From NCBI RefSeq assembly GCF_963675165.1, contig NC_087390.1:6101819-6165818 (forward strand): a stretch of 64,000 nt of DNA. The letters are read 5' to 3'. Source of the DNA: Halichondria panicea (lineage: Eukaryota > Porifera > Demospongiae > Suberitida > Halichondriidae). Made by a program: the position numbers and the translations under genes. The notes below the pieces were generated by a model. The model saw only the letters and a program-made list of their open reading frames with translations. It ran no database searches and was not told the DNA's origin. Below, piece by piece: positions 1 to 18,240 of the stretch. Numbering within the stretch: the stretch's first letter is position 1; the number at the start of each line of letters is the position of its first letter.

Positions 1-801
1 AACATGCTAAATTAAAAGCTTGAAGGGTTACTTCTGCTCAAGTGTAGTGGGCCCCAATATTATAGTACCGTATAATTATACCAAGTAATTCTCAATATTC
101 CTTGCACATGCAGGCACAGGTACAGGCATGTCCAGGAAGAAGCGCAAATCATCTTCCAATCATGTGACCATCTAACATTCAAACATTTCTGTTTTTGTCT
201 TACACATGTTTTTTGTCTTACACATGTTTTTGTCTTACACATGTTCACGGTATATACCTTAGCCTCGATCCCAGCTGCACTTCCTTTATTGAAGGCCTGT
301 GAAAGAGTCTAGTGTACACAAGCTAGTGTACACAAGAGTAGTACTCTTATCTACTCTTGGTGTACACACATACAAAGCTAGTGTATACATGTATATACCA
401 TGTTTATAGAGCACTGTATTTAGCTAATTTTTGTCTTGTACATGTACTTCACAAATTTATGACATAATAATTATTTTAAACTTCAAACATTGCATTGTGC
501 AAAACAGCAAAAGTTAATTTGGCTTACTGTTAATTAACTGGCCTCCCCCTTCCCCCTCCCCCTAGATTCCCAGGAACAGTAACATTAGACTGATGATTAG
601 TAGCCTCGTTCCCAGGCCTTCCTTTGTTATCGATTCATAGAGCCTCTTAGTAGTGATTAAGCGGTGTGATTTCAAGGCCTCTCACTAGAGTCTAAAGGAG
701 AATCCACGTGTCGAGCCTAGCATAATATTGAGTAGTCTTGTGCACCAGCCGATATATTATCCTTATTTCAATTAGTCCGCGAGACTAATTAAATTGAGCT
801 A
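1..801. other. Left-edge intergenic DNA
   Basis: I see no coding exon here. The stretch holds a 17-bp short tandem repeat (191-245), a duplicated AGCTAGTGTACACA motif near 308-330, and two copies of a dispersed motif beginning TAGCCTCGATCCCAG (about 263 and 601), also seen near 2045 and, inverted, at 12583-12642. Bases 655-720 resemble 2925-3003, the sequence just upstream of CCT2, so part of that promoter region appears duplicated here. Confidence 0.5.
191..245. repeat. Short tandem repeat, 17-bp unit, three copies
   Basis: Three direct copies of a unit around TTTTTGTCTTACACATG, differing only in the length of the T run. No function is apparent. Confidence 0.8.
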
Positions 802-2033
802 CAGTGCAGCAACTAAAGAGAGTAGATTTTTTTTTTTTGGTACACATTTTTACATTTTGTGGCATATCTTTTAAAGTAAAAGTGATATGATCTATTTGAG
901 TGCAGGTACTTAAAGTTCAACTATTGGCGCTTCCATTGGACCACCACCTGTTACATCACATGACATCATCAGTATAAAATGGCTGTCTGAAGATGTGTAC
1001 TTCCGAAAATATGTTAGGAATAGAAGTAGCTTATTTTGTTGAGTTAAGATCTGAAATTTGTTGTGTATGTACCTGAGTATATTGCTCATCTTTTGAGCTT
1101 CAACAGAAGTCTGGGCTACTAGTAAGTTCTGAGAAATACTGCATTTTGTTGTTTTTTGGTGGCAAATATGATAGGAATACAACTTTCGATTTTATATTAG
1201 TTAAGGTCTGATTTTTGAGCAGCATGTACTACAATAGTGTACTTTTCATCTGTACTAACTTACAGGAGTTAGGCTAGCCTCTTCTTTGCTAGAGCGGCCC
1301 ATCTTGTCAAAAACAGTGCTTTTTATGACTTTTGGGGCGATTTGCCTACGTGTAAGGCTCAATTGCCACGCCCCTGTGACACAGAATGACCAACACCAAC
1401 TGTGTATTTGCAGGTAGACATCACATGACCTTTGGATGTAGCAAATAACAACAAGATGATTTGTGATGTCACAAATCAATGAATATCATTGCATACGCCA
1501 GCAAAACGGAGCAAAATCACCATTTTTGATAAGAAGGGCCGCTCTAGCAAAGAAGAGACTTGTCTAGCTCCTGTAAGTTAGTGCAAATGAATTTTACACT
1601 ATTGTAGTACATCCTTCTCAAAAATCAGACCTTAACTAGCATAAAATCGAAAGTTGTATTCCTAACATATTTGCCACCAAAAAACAACAAAATGCAGTAT
1701 TTCTCAGAACTTACTAGTAGCCCAGACTTCCGTTGAAGCTCAAAAGATGAGCAATATACTCAGGTACATACACAACAAATTTCAGATCTTAACTCAAACA
1801 AATAAGCTACTTCTATTCCTAACATATTTTCGGAGGTACACATCTTTAGACAGCCATTTCATAGTGATGATGTCATATGATGTAACAGGTGGTGGTCCAA
1901 TGGAAGCGCCAATAGTTGAACTTTCAGTACCTGCACTCAAATAGATCATATCACCTTTACTTCAGAAGATATGCCACAAAATGTGAAAAATAATAATATA
2001 AAAAAAAATCTACTCTCTTTGTTTGTTGCACTG
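802..2033. mobile_element. Tc1/mariner-type fold-back element, non-autonomous
   Basis: Two long inverted arms, roughly 802-1302 and 1534-2033, are near reverse complements around a short centre. The outer ends are CAGTGCAGCAAC on the left and GTTTGTTGCACTG on the right, each flanked by TA, the target duplication expected of the Tc1/mariner superfamily. Open frames inside mirror each other across the palindrome, are short and resemble no transposase. It therefore looks like a 1.2-kb deletion or fold-back derivative moved in trans. The superfamily is inferred from termini and TA flanks only. Confidence 0.75.
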
Positions 2034-2297
2034 TATGTACATGTTAGCCTCGATTCCAGGCCGATTAAAATTTTAACGCCCAGCACTTCCTCCAAGGCCT
2101 GCGGCGAGGGCTAGTGTTGGGTCTGCCCACCAACTGAAGATCAGCGAATACAACAGTCTCTTTGGGAGCACTTCATTGAAGGTTTGTCATACAATGCCAT
2201 GTTATTGCTATACTAGTCAATACTATGTACAACACATTGCAGTGATTAAAAGTCTCTCTCGTTGCACTAAACTTGTCAACTCCTCTGTTGTTTGTAG

Positions 2298-2900
2298 GGA
2301 TTTTTTTCGCTTGCTTATTCCTGATAATATTTGGATTCACTGCAATAGGATTTGGTGAGTATAATATTATATAGATATTGCAGCTATAATAGTAATGTAC
2401 CTGTACGTCTTTTGCAGCTATAATTTGTGTTTTTAGGTAATGAACACTTGAATGGTGCTGTGTCTTGTAACATACCCATCTATCCTGGAGTATTCTACGT
2501 TACTCCTCTTTGCTGCTCTTACTCCTCGGACTATCGTACACGAGCACAACGCTCATCATTGAACATGGCTGGATTCATAACAACCAAGTAGTGGAGAAGC
2601 TACGATTACCAATGCTGTGCATGGCATTAGGACTTTTTTTTCAGATTATTGGGGCAATTTTATACATTATTGAGCTTGTATATTCCTTTGTATTGGCTAC
2701 GTATGTATACAACTTTGATGGGTATGCAGAGCAGAATCCAGATGCAGTTTGCGAGGGATCGTTTTATGGACTTTTGTTCGTGCAACTGATTTTTATTCAG
2801 GCACCATTTGTCACAGCTTGTATCTTTTTTGTTCTAGCTTCCAAACATTGTTTTAGGACTTATCCTTTTAGTCTTGGCAGTATATAGAAAGTGTAAATAA
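2298..2900 (+). pseudogene. Small multi-pass membrane protein gene, 3' part, apparent frameshift
   Basis: I do not recognise the family. An exon at 2298-2354 (acceptor TTTGTAG, donor GTGAGT) encodes a hydrophobic helix ending FGFTAIGFG. An exon from 2437 continues with a hydrophilic loop (NEHLNGAVSCNIPIYPG). Near 2505-2512 the frame must shift by one base to reach a long hydrophobic stretch with two more helices, then a loop with an acidic NPDAVCEG segment. A final exon (2838-2900, after TTCTAG) would add a fourth helix and the tail VYRKCK. The shift lies in a short CTCTTT run, so it could be a real inactivating indel, an assembly error or a misread splice. The 5' exon was not found. The gene ends 156 bp before the CCT2 start. 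Confidence 0.4.
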
Positions 2901-3056
2901 TTATTATTATTGTGGTGATTGCAAAGCGGCGTGATTTCAAGACCTCTGCGCTTGTACAGTATAATTTAGAGTCTAAAGGTGACTTTCTCCACGTGGTCGA
3001 GCTTCTAACAAAGTATCACAAAGTGTCCAGTTCTATACAGGCAAGTCTATTGAGCT

Positions 3057-6000
3057 ATGGCGTCTCTCCAGCCGGTAAATATATTCCAGAGAGGAGCAGA
3101 GGAAGAGCGAGCAGAGACAGCAAGGCTGGTATGATAGGGTAGGGGTAAGGGGGGTGGTCACATGCACATAATTTTTTTTATTGATGAACATTACACTGTA
3201 CTAGCTAGCAAGTCACTGACTAGGGATTGGAGAATGTGCATGTTAAAAGCTTGTGAAGTGATCTAGCCAGTAGCCTCGTGTACTGTAGTAGATCGTACTT
3301 TAGTTTGCAAACAATTAACTTTTTGTGTTTTCCTCGTCCCCTGCAGTCCTCGTTTGTGGGTGCTATTGCCATCGGCGACCTCATCAAGTCCACCCTCGGA
3401 CCAAAGGGAATGGTATGTGTGTGTGTGGGGGGGGGGAAGTTCAAAGTCCAATTGCCAGATAATAACATTCTTGAAATCGTTTTCATACACTAAAAACCTA
3501 ATTTTGAAGATGGCTTCACTATAATAACTCCTGCACAGGACAAAGTGCTTGTCTGCAATGGTCCCCATGACAACGGTATCCAGGTAACCAACGACGGAGC
3601 CACCATCCTCAAGAGCATTGGTGTGGACAATCCTGCAGCAAAGGTTCTAGTAGGTCAGTAAGTGGGGGACATTTGGGAAGACTTTTTAATTTAGTAGAAC
3701 CTTTAAATGTCATAGTAGTGTATGTACACACACCCCACATGCACACACTCCACATCTCACATACACACATCCAAACACACGCACACCCACACACACACAC
3801 ACACACACAGAAATCTCCAAGGTTCAGGATGATGAGGTTGGAGATGGTACTACCAGTGTCACCGTGCTAGCCTGCGAGCTGCTCAGGGTGAGTGTGTGTG
3901 TATGGGGTGCACTCGTCTCTCCTCTGTTAAGATGTGTTGATGATCTGAGCATATCATGTGATAGGCCTTGTCTAGAGCTACAGAATGCATCTCTTAGTTT
4001 TGATATTGATTGCTTTTTTATTAGTGAAATTAACCTCTCGAAAGTAGCTTACCAAATTGTTCATTTTCCGAATAATACGCAAGGCTGTATTGGGTACTTT
4101 TGTTAATTTTGTCCCTCCCGAAACTTTGCTCTGAGCATGTCATGTGATCACCTTGTCTAGAGCTACAGAACGTTTACAATATTGGGCACCCATTTTCTTA
4201 AGTTATCCGTAATCGTGTGAAATATGACCCCCACACACACGCACACATACTCGTCACAGGAAGCGGAGAGTCTGATCTCACGGAAGATCCACCCTCAAAC
4301 GATTGTGAGTGGGTGGAGAAGAGCGGTAGATTGTGCACGAGAGGCACTCACCAAGGTTGCCAGGGACAACAGTGCCGACACTACCAAGTTTGAGGAGGTC
4401 AGATCATGAAAACTGATAAAGTACATTTCTCTTTCCTAGTGATATTTGCCTGAATTATGAAGTGGTAGCTATTTTCAAATCCTCCATCTTAATCCGCTTC
4501 TTTACATGCTTTACATGTAGGTTAAAATTAATGCACATATTTGGCCATGTAATTGTGGTTTTGCTGTTGGCAATATTCTGTTGCAATCCACTGTAACAAA
4601 CAGAGGAGGTTGGAAGGAAGTTGAGATCACGTGCAAAAATAGCTCAAAATGTGCTGAGTCAGTGCTATTTTTTGTGTCTAGTCAGCAGTTTCATAGATAG
4701 CTACTGGACATCAAGAAAATGGGTAGTCTGACTTCTTCCTCACTCCAAGGTGTACTACATGATCACTGCACCTGCTTTTGATTTAAAATCTCTACTAAGG
4801 TTTCTCTTAGCCAAAGTACTAGATCTACGGAGATGAGACTTATCTTCCTGGATTAAACAGGAGTGTGGCGTGTAGGTGCTCCTCTGGATCTTCTACTCCT
4901 CATCTCTAGCTCTTGATATCTTATGTATAACTAAACTGCTGACTAGACACAAAAATAGTGCTGACTCAGCACATTTAGAGCTTTAATTGATATTTTTGCA
5001 CGTGATCTCAACTTCCTTCCAACCTCCTCTGGTAACAATATCTCTGGGTAGGGACAGAATAGGTTGTGGCATCATGCACTGCTTTACCTATCGCTAGTAC
5101 GAAGTGTATAACCGCATGTACTATTATCATGATGCTAGAATTACACTATAACTGCATGTGATGTCATGTGATGCTATAATTACATTTCTCTGCACATTTT
5201 GTAGGATCTGATGAATATCGCTCGAACTACGCTGAGCTCTAAACTGCTGACTCAGCACAAGAACCATTTTGCCAAACTCGCTGTACAGGCCGTGTTACGC
5301 TTGAAAGGTTCCGGCAATTTAGAGGCCATCCAGATAATCAAGAAACTAGGCGGAGAGATGAGCGACTCGTACCTAGAGGAAGGTTGGTGTGACTATCCAG
5401 GGTGTCCATACAGGGGGAAAGGGAGATATCCCCCCTAGCTCCAATTTCCCCCCCCCCCTTTCAATTATGACTGAGTGTCCATAGCTGGGTATTGAAATAA
5501 CAGTTGACCTTTTTTTAGCAACATTTTCTGGTTACTTTTCTCATTTCCCCCCTCTACTTGTATGACACCTTGCTATCTAATTAACAGAATTTTGTAGTTT
5601 ACCTCTGTAATCACGTTGTTATATTGAGTTTTAGACATTATTTTGGTTGCACGCATGTACATAATATTTTATTGATTGTGTTATATATTGTCGTATCGTA
5701 TTTGTGTGCGTGTACATGTAGTATTACCGCCCACCACCCACACACACACAGGATTTCTACTAGAGAAGAAGATTGGTGTGAACCAGCCTAAGAGACTGGA
5801 GAAAGCTCGCATCCTCATCGCCAACACTGCCATGGATACTGACAAGATCAAGGTGTTTGGGTCCAAAGTACGTGTGGACTCCACTGCCAAAGTAGCTGAA
5901 CTGGAAATGGCCGAAAAAGTGAGAGAAAAAAATTGGTAGTTTTTAATTTTTGATTTTACTTTTACTCGTGTGTGTACACGTTGTAGTTTTGTTGGCTCAT

Positions 6001-8305
6001 TCTGTTGTTGTTTATTGCCTCCCCAGGAGAAAATGAAGGATAAGGTTGATCTCATTCTCAAGCACAACATCAACTGCTTCATTAACAGGCAAGGAAAATG
6101 CTCGTTATAAAAAAAAGACGGAATTTCTTAGCTCTATATTTATGTATACCTTCCCACACACACACACACACAGGCAGCTCATTTACAACTATCCCGAGCA
6201 GCTGTTTTCCGATGTGGGAGTCATGGCAATAGAGCACGCTGACTTTGAGGGCATAGAGCGATTGGCGCTGGTATTGGGCGGAGAGATTGTATCGACCTTT
6301 GGTGACCCCGAGAAGGTCAAGATCGGAACATGCGACGTTATTGAAGAGATTATGATCGGAGAGGACATGGTGAGATATGTCATGTGATACCATATAGTAA
6401 TTTTTGTGGGGTAAAGAATTTGTTTATCTGGAAAACGGTGGTTTTCGCACAAATTAATAATATTTGCCTCTTTTAAGTAGTGAACAAGGCCTAGGAGGTG
6501 GTGTCTAGACCCAACCACCACCACCGACCAGTGTAGGGACACATCCCTGCACTGTACTATGCTGCACTCTACTATGTTTAATAGTTATTTTGTAGCCACT
6601 GTGTAGAGCTACCTAGAAACTGTCGAAGTCTACGCACACCCTCACGTGCACTTATTAAGATTGTGTGTTTTGGCATGTGATGAATTTCTTTATCTGACAC
6701 CTCTTGTTTGAGCGCAGTCAATGAGCAAAATTTTATTATCTGATGCCAATTAAATCTAGAATTTGTTATAGATGCGCACACACCCACACGCGCACACACC
6801 TCACACACACGCCCACACCACACACACAGCTGATTCGCTTCTCTGGTGTGGCCCTCGGTGAGGCTTGCTCCATCGTGATTCGTGGAGCTACTCAGCAGAT
6901 CCTGGATGAGTCAGAGCGCTCTCTCCACGATGCTCTCTGTGTACTACAGCAGACCGTCAAGGAGACCAGGATAGTGTTCGGAGGAGGTACATGATTATAT
7001 TATATACAATCAGTCCACTATAACTGACTGATTCTATGAGATGCCGTAAAGTGATGGAAATTTATGTGTGGGATGGAACTTTCTGTGTGTATTGCATTCT
7101 GCAAAATCAGAAGTTATTGTTTTTTGCTTATAGTTTGAGTACTGTACATTTGAGTTTGAAAATGTTTTCTACATGTACATGTACTAGTAGCTACCACAAA
7201 ATTACTAGTCTACGTATGATTTATCTTCTCTTTCTTTCTTGCCTCTCCCTCCCTGTACAGGTTCGTCTGAGATGCTGATGGCCAATGCAGTGCAGGAGCT
7301 AGCCTCTCTCACTCCTGGCAAGGAGTCCATGGCAATGGAGGCATTCGCTAAAGCACTGAGACAGCTGCCCACTATTATTGCTGACAATGCAGGTTACGAT
7401 AGCTCTCAGCTCATCTCTGAACTGAGGGCACTCCACTCCAAGGGACAGGTTACCATGGGACTCAGTGAGTGGGTGTGGGTGTGGAAGGGCGGGTTACCAT
7501 GGGACTCAGTGAGTGGGCGTGTGGGGGGGCAGGTTACCATGGGACTCAGTGAGTGGGCGTGTGTGTGTGTGGAGGGGGCGGGTTACCATGGGACTCAGTG
7601 GGCGCTGTGAAGTGTGTTTTTACTTTTTTCTTTTTTTCGTAGCTAAGTTTTAGAGCCCATAACTTATGTCAAGTACTGTACAATATTTCGACCCAAATTG
7701 TGTGAAGAAAAAATTTTATCAGCTCTTAAGTGGGTGTTTTTTTTAATCAGGTCTGTCTTTTGCACCACACAATTTGGCAGCGAACATGACATAGAAAGGA
7801 AAATGATTAGTTTAAAGAGTTTATGAGATCGATGCCATTGTGTACCTCTGACTCACCCGCCCACGTACAGACATGACTGAGGGGTGTGTCGGGGACATGG
7901 TGGAGTTGGGCATCACTGAGAGCTTCCAGGTGAAGCGGCAAGTGCTGCTATCGGCAGCGGAGGCGGCAGAGATGATCCTGAGGGTGGATGATATACTCAA
8001 GTCTGCTCCTAGGTGATTATCTGTGTATAGTAATTATAATCTTGTCGTACGTAGAGTAAAACCACTTTAGAACAAATGTTGGGGAACAAACTTTTGACCA
8101 TTATATAAATACTGATGGTGGCCTTAATTTGTTGAGGGGTTGTATTTTGTGACCTGTCCTTTCTTCAGGCTGGGCCGGGGTGTCTGTACAGTACATGAAT
8201 TTGTCCCATTTTGTTATAATTGTGTTTCAAATGTGTATGTGTAAATCTTTATACTCTCTTTATTCCCTCCTTCTCAGGCAAAGGTCACAAGATCACGGAC
8301 ACTAA
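3057..8305 (+). CDS. CCT2: T-complex protein 1 subunit beta (chaperonin CCT2)
   Basis: Subunit beta of the cytosolic TRiC/CCT chaperonin, which folds actin, tubulin and other proteins using ATP. Thirteen exons join in frame: 3057-3128, 3347-3412, 3539-3653, 3811-3887, 4260-4397, 5205-5382, 5752-5918, 6027-6088, 6174-6369, 6830-6986, 7261-7464, 7871-8012, 8278-8305. They encode 533 aa, against about 535 in vertebrates. Clear landmarks are the start [16 protein letters not shown], the nucleotide-site motifs TNDGATIL and [10 protein letters not shown], and [17 protein letters not shown] near the end. The tail [11 protein letters not shown] is short and basic. Intron 8 uses a GC donor. Intron 5 holds a hAT-like MITE, intron 4 two copies of a dispersed repeat, and the exon 11 donor is repeated downstream. 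Several acceptors directly follow (CA)n arrays. It is a housekeeping gene and certain in identity. Confidence 0.97.
3937..4175 (-). repeat. Dispersed repeat, two tandem copies in CCT2 intron 4
   Basis: Two inverted-orientation copies of a family recognisable by CTGTAGCTCTAGACAAGG followed by CACATGACATGCTCAGA. Other copies are near 11413, 12340-12435 and 18785-18895, all in introns close to exon ends. No coding capacity is seen. It is probably a short non-autonomous element. Confidence 0.6.
4601..5031. mobile_element. hAT-like MITE in CCT2 intron 5
   Basis: A 431-bp element with roughly 90-bp inverted termini, starting CAGAGGAGGTTGGAAGGAAG and ending with its complement. It is bounded by near-identical 8-bp direct repeats, GTAACAAA (4593-4600) and GTAACAAT (5032-5039). 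CAGAGG-type ends with an 8-bp target duplication fit the hAT superfamily. It has no coding capacity, so it is a miniature element spliced out with the intron. Confidence 0.75.
6478..6550. repeat. Short dispersed repeat with ACCACCACC hairpin core
   Basis: A segment containing GGTGGT, then CCAACCACCACCACCGACC and AGTGTAG, shared with 9283-9375, where the core is present twice. The GGTGGT/ACCACC parts can pair. It lies in CCT2 intron 9; the second copy is in the intron before the GRL last exon. Confidence 0.5.
7448..7608 (+). repeat. Tandem copies of the CCT2 exon 11 / intron 11 junction
   Basis: The last bases of exon 11 plus the donor (GGTTACCATGGGACTCA followed by GTGAGTGGG) occur four times in tandem at about 38-45-bp spacing. 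The first copy is the real junction (exon ends 7464). The next two keep a perfect GTGAGT donor. The fourth reads GTGGGC. Intervening G-rich/TG spacers vary in length. Confidence 0.85.
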
Positions 8306-8883
8306 ACTGAACACACTAGACTTGTGTTACCATAGTTACCATATCTCGTATGTATGTATATGGAGCGTTATATTATTATCTTGTGGATATCGTATAGTAT
8401 GAAATAATAATTTTATTATAAGTTGTACGTGTCGTGGTGATATAATATATACAAGATTGCATGTGGATGAAGGTTTTTCCCACATAATTATTCGATTGCG
8501 ATCCCTCAAGATCAGCTCCTCCCATGCCATTTAGTGTACCCGACTTTAAACATGCAGTCATAATTTAATTATAGAACCAGCCTCGGTTAGGACGCCCTCT
8601 TTTATAACTCCTATAATTATCCTATTATAAAATTTTTTTCGTACATTAATTGTTTCTACTGGTTCTATAATTAGAACGATTTACGGTATACGTAATATAG
8701 CTATCATTTTTATGCAACAAGTTTCTCAAATTCCACACAACGACATAATAATAATTATGACACAAATAAACACAAAATTAATAAAAAGTGTGAAATATAA
8801 TAAATATCATAAGAATAAAAATAATAAAGTGTCCCACACACACATGGCAGCATCATAAAAACATGTATACACTTATATTGACT
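8306..8883. other. Convergent intergenic region, CCT2 / GRL 3' ends
   Basis: AT-rich spacer between the stops of two convergent genes. It contains several AATAAA-like and AATAATAAA runs (for example 8755-8830) that could serve as poly(A) signals on either strand, and the motif ACCAGCCTCGGTTAGG near 8577. No exon was seen. Confidence 0.5.
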
Positions 8884-17286
<8,403 letters not shown>

Positions 17287-17416
17287 ATTCACTGAGCATG
17301 AATATCTTCTTGACAGGCTATAAAATTTAAAAGCTAGCTGTGTGCTAGTACTAGCTAGTGCTGCATGAGAGCTAGAGGTCACTTTTTTCCTAGCACGCGG
17401 CCTGATCCGAGGATAC

Positions 17417-18240
17417 ACTGGTGTAATTAGCAATTGCAGCGACGATCTTTACCATTCAAATGTGGTGAACTTTTTTTCTATAATTATAACCTCACACTTT
17501 GACTTTGTTGAGAGCTGCAATCATCATACAAATATTTATAACAACAAATTAATTGGCATAAAAACAATTAAACAAAACGAGCGTATAATTAACATAGTCA
17601 TAAGGTTAGTTCAGCTATCAGTGTTTAGGCCAACGTCCTCCCACTGCGACTGTAGGTATGAGTGGTGCACTGTACCTCGTGAAGGAAGCTGAGAGGGAGG
17701 GGGAGGGGGAGGGGGAGGGGTTAGGACAACAAGGTGTGCAAGAGTCCAAAGGAGGTACGACATGCAGATCGATTAGGCGCTTGATTGAGCACTTTCCGTT
17801 CACGTGTAGGCCTAGGTTATTAATGCTGACTGGTGTAATTAGCAATTGCAGCGACGATCTTTACCATTCAAATGTGGTGAACTTTTTTTCTATAATTATA
17901 ACCTCACACTTTGACTTTGTTGAGAGCTGCAATCATCATACAAATATTTATAACAACAAATTAATTGGCATAAAAACAATTAAACAAAACGAGCGTATAA
18001 TTAACATAGTCATAAGGTTAGTTCAGCTATCAGTGTTTAGGCCAACGTCCTCCCACTGCGACTGTAGGTATGAGTGGTGCACTGTACCTCGTGAAGGAAG
18101 CTGAGAGGGAGGGGGAGGGGGAGGGGGAGGGGTTAGGACAACAAGGTGTGCAAGAGTCCAAAGGAGGTACGACATGCAGATCGATTAGGCGCTTGATTGA
18201 GCACTTTCCGTTCACGTGTAGGCCTAGGTTATTAATGCTG
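17417..18240. repeat. 412-bp perfect-looking tandem duplication carrying the VPS45 terminal exon
   Basis: Bases 17417-17828 and 17829-18240 appear identical by eye, including a GGGAGG-type polypurine run and all single-copy sequence. Each copy holds one VPS45 last exon (17625-17688 and 18037-18100, minus strand) with its pyrimidine tract and CAG acceptor. The downstream edge is 131 bp from the GRL start codon. Identity implies a very recent duplication or an assembly duplication. Confidence 0.9.
17625..17688 (-). other. VPS45: Second copy of the VPS45 terminal exon
   Basis: Identical to the exon at 18037-18100, with the same acceptor, stop codon and 3' flank. Splicing from exon 15 (ends 18548) to either copy would give the same protein but different 3' UTR context. 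It is the nearer copy to the GRL gene. Confidence 0.8.

Noticed and set aside
910-1944. Two similar open frames on opposite strands
   Set aside because: They are the two arms of the inverted-repeat mariner-like element read outward, not genes.
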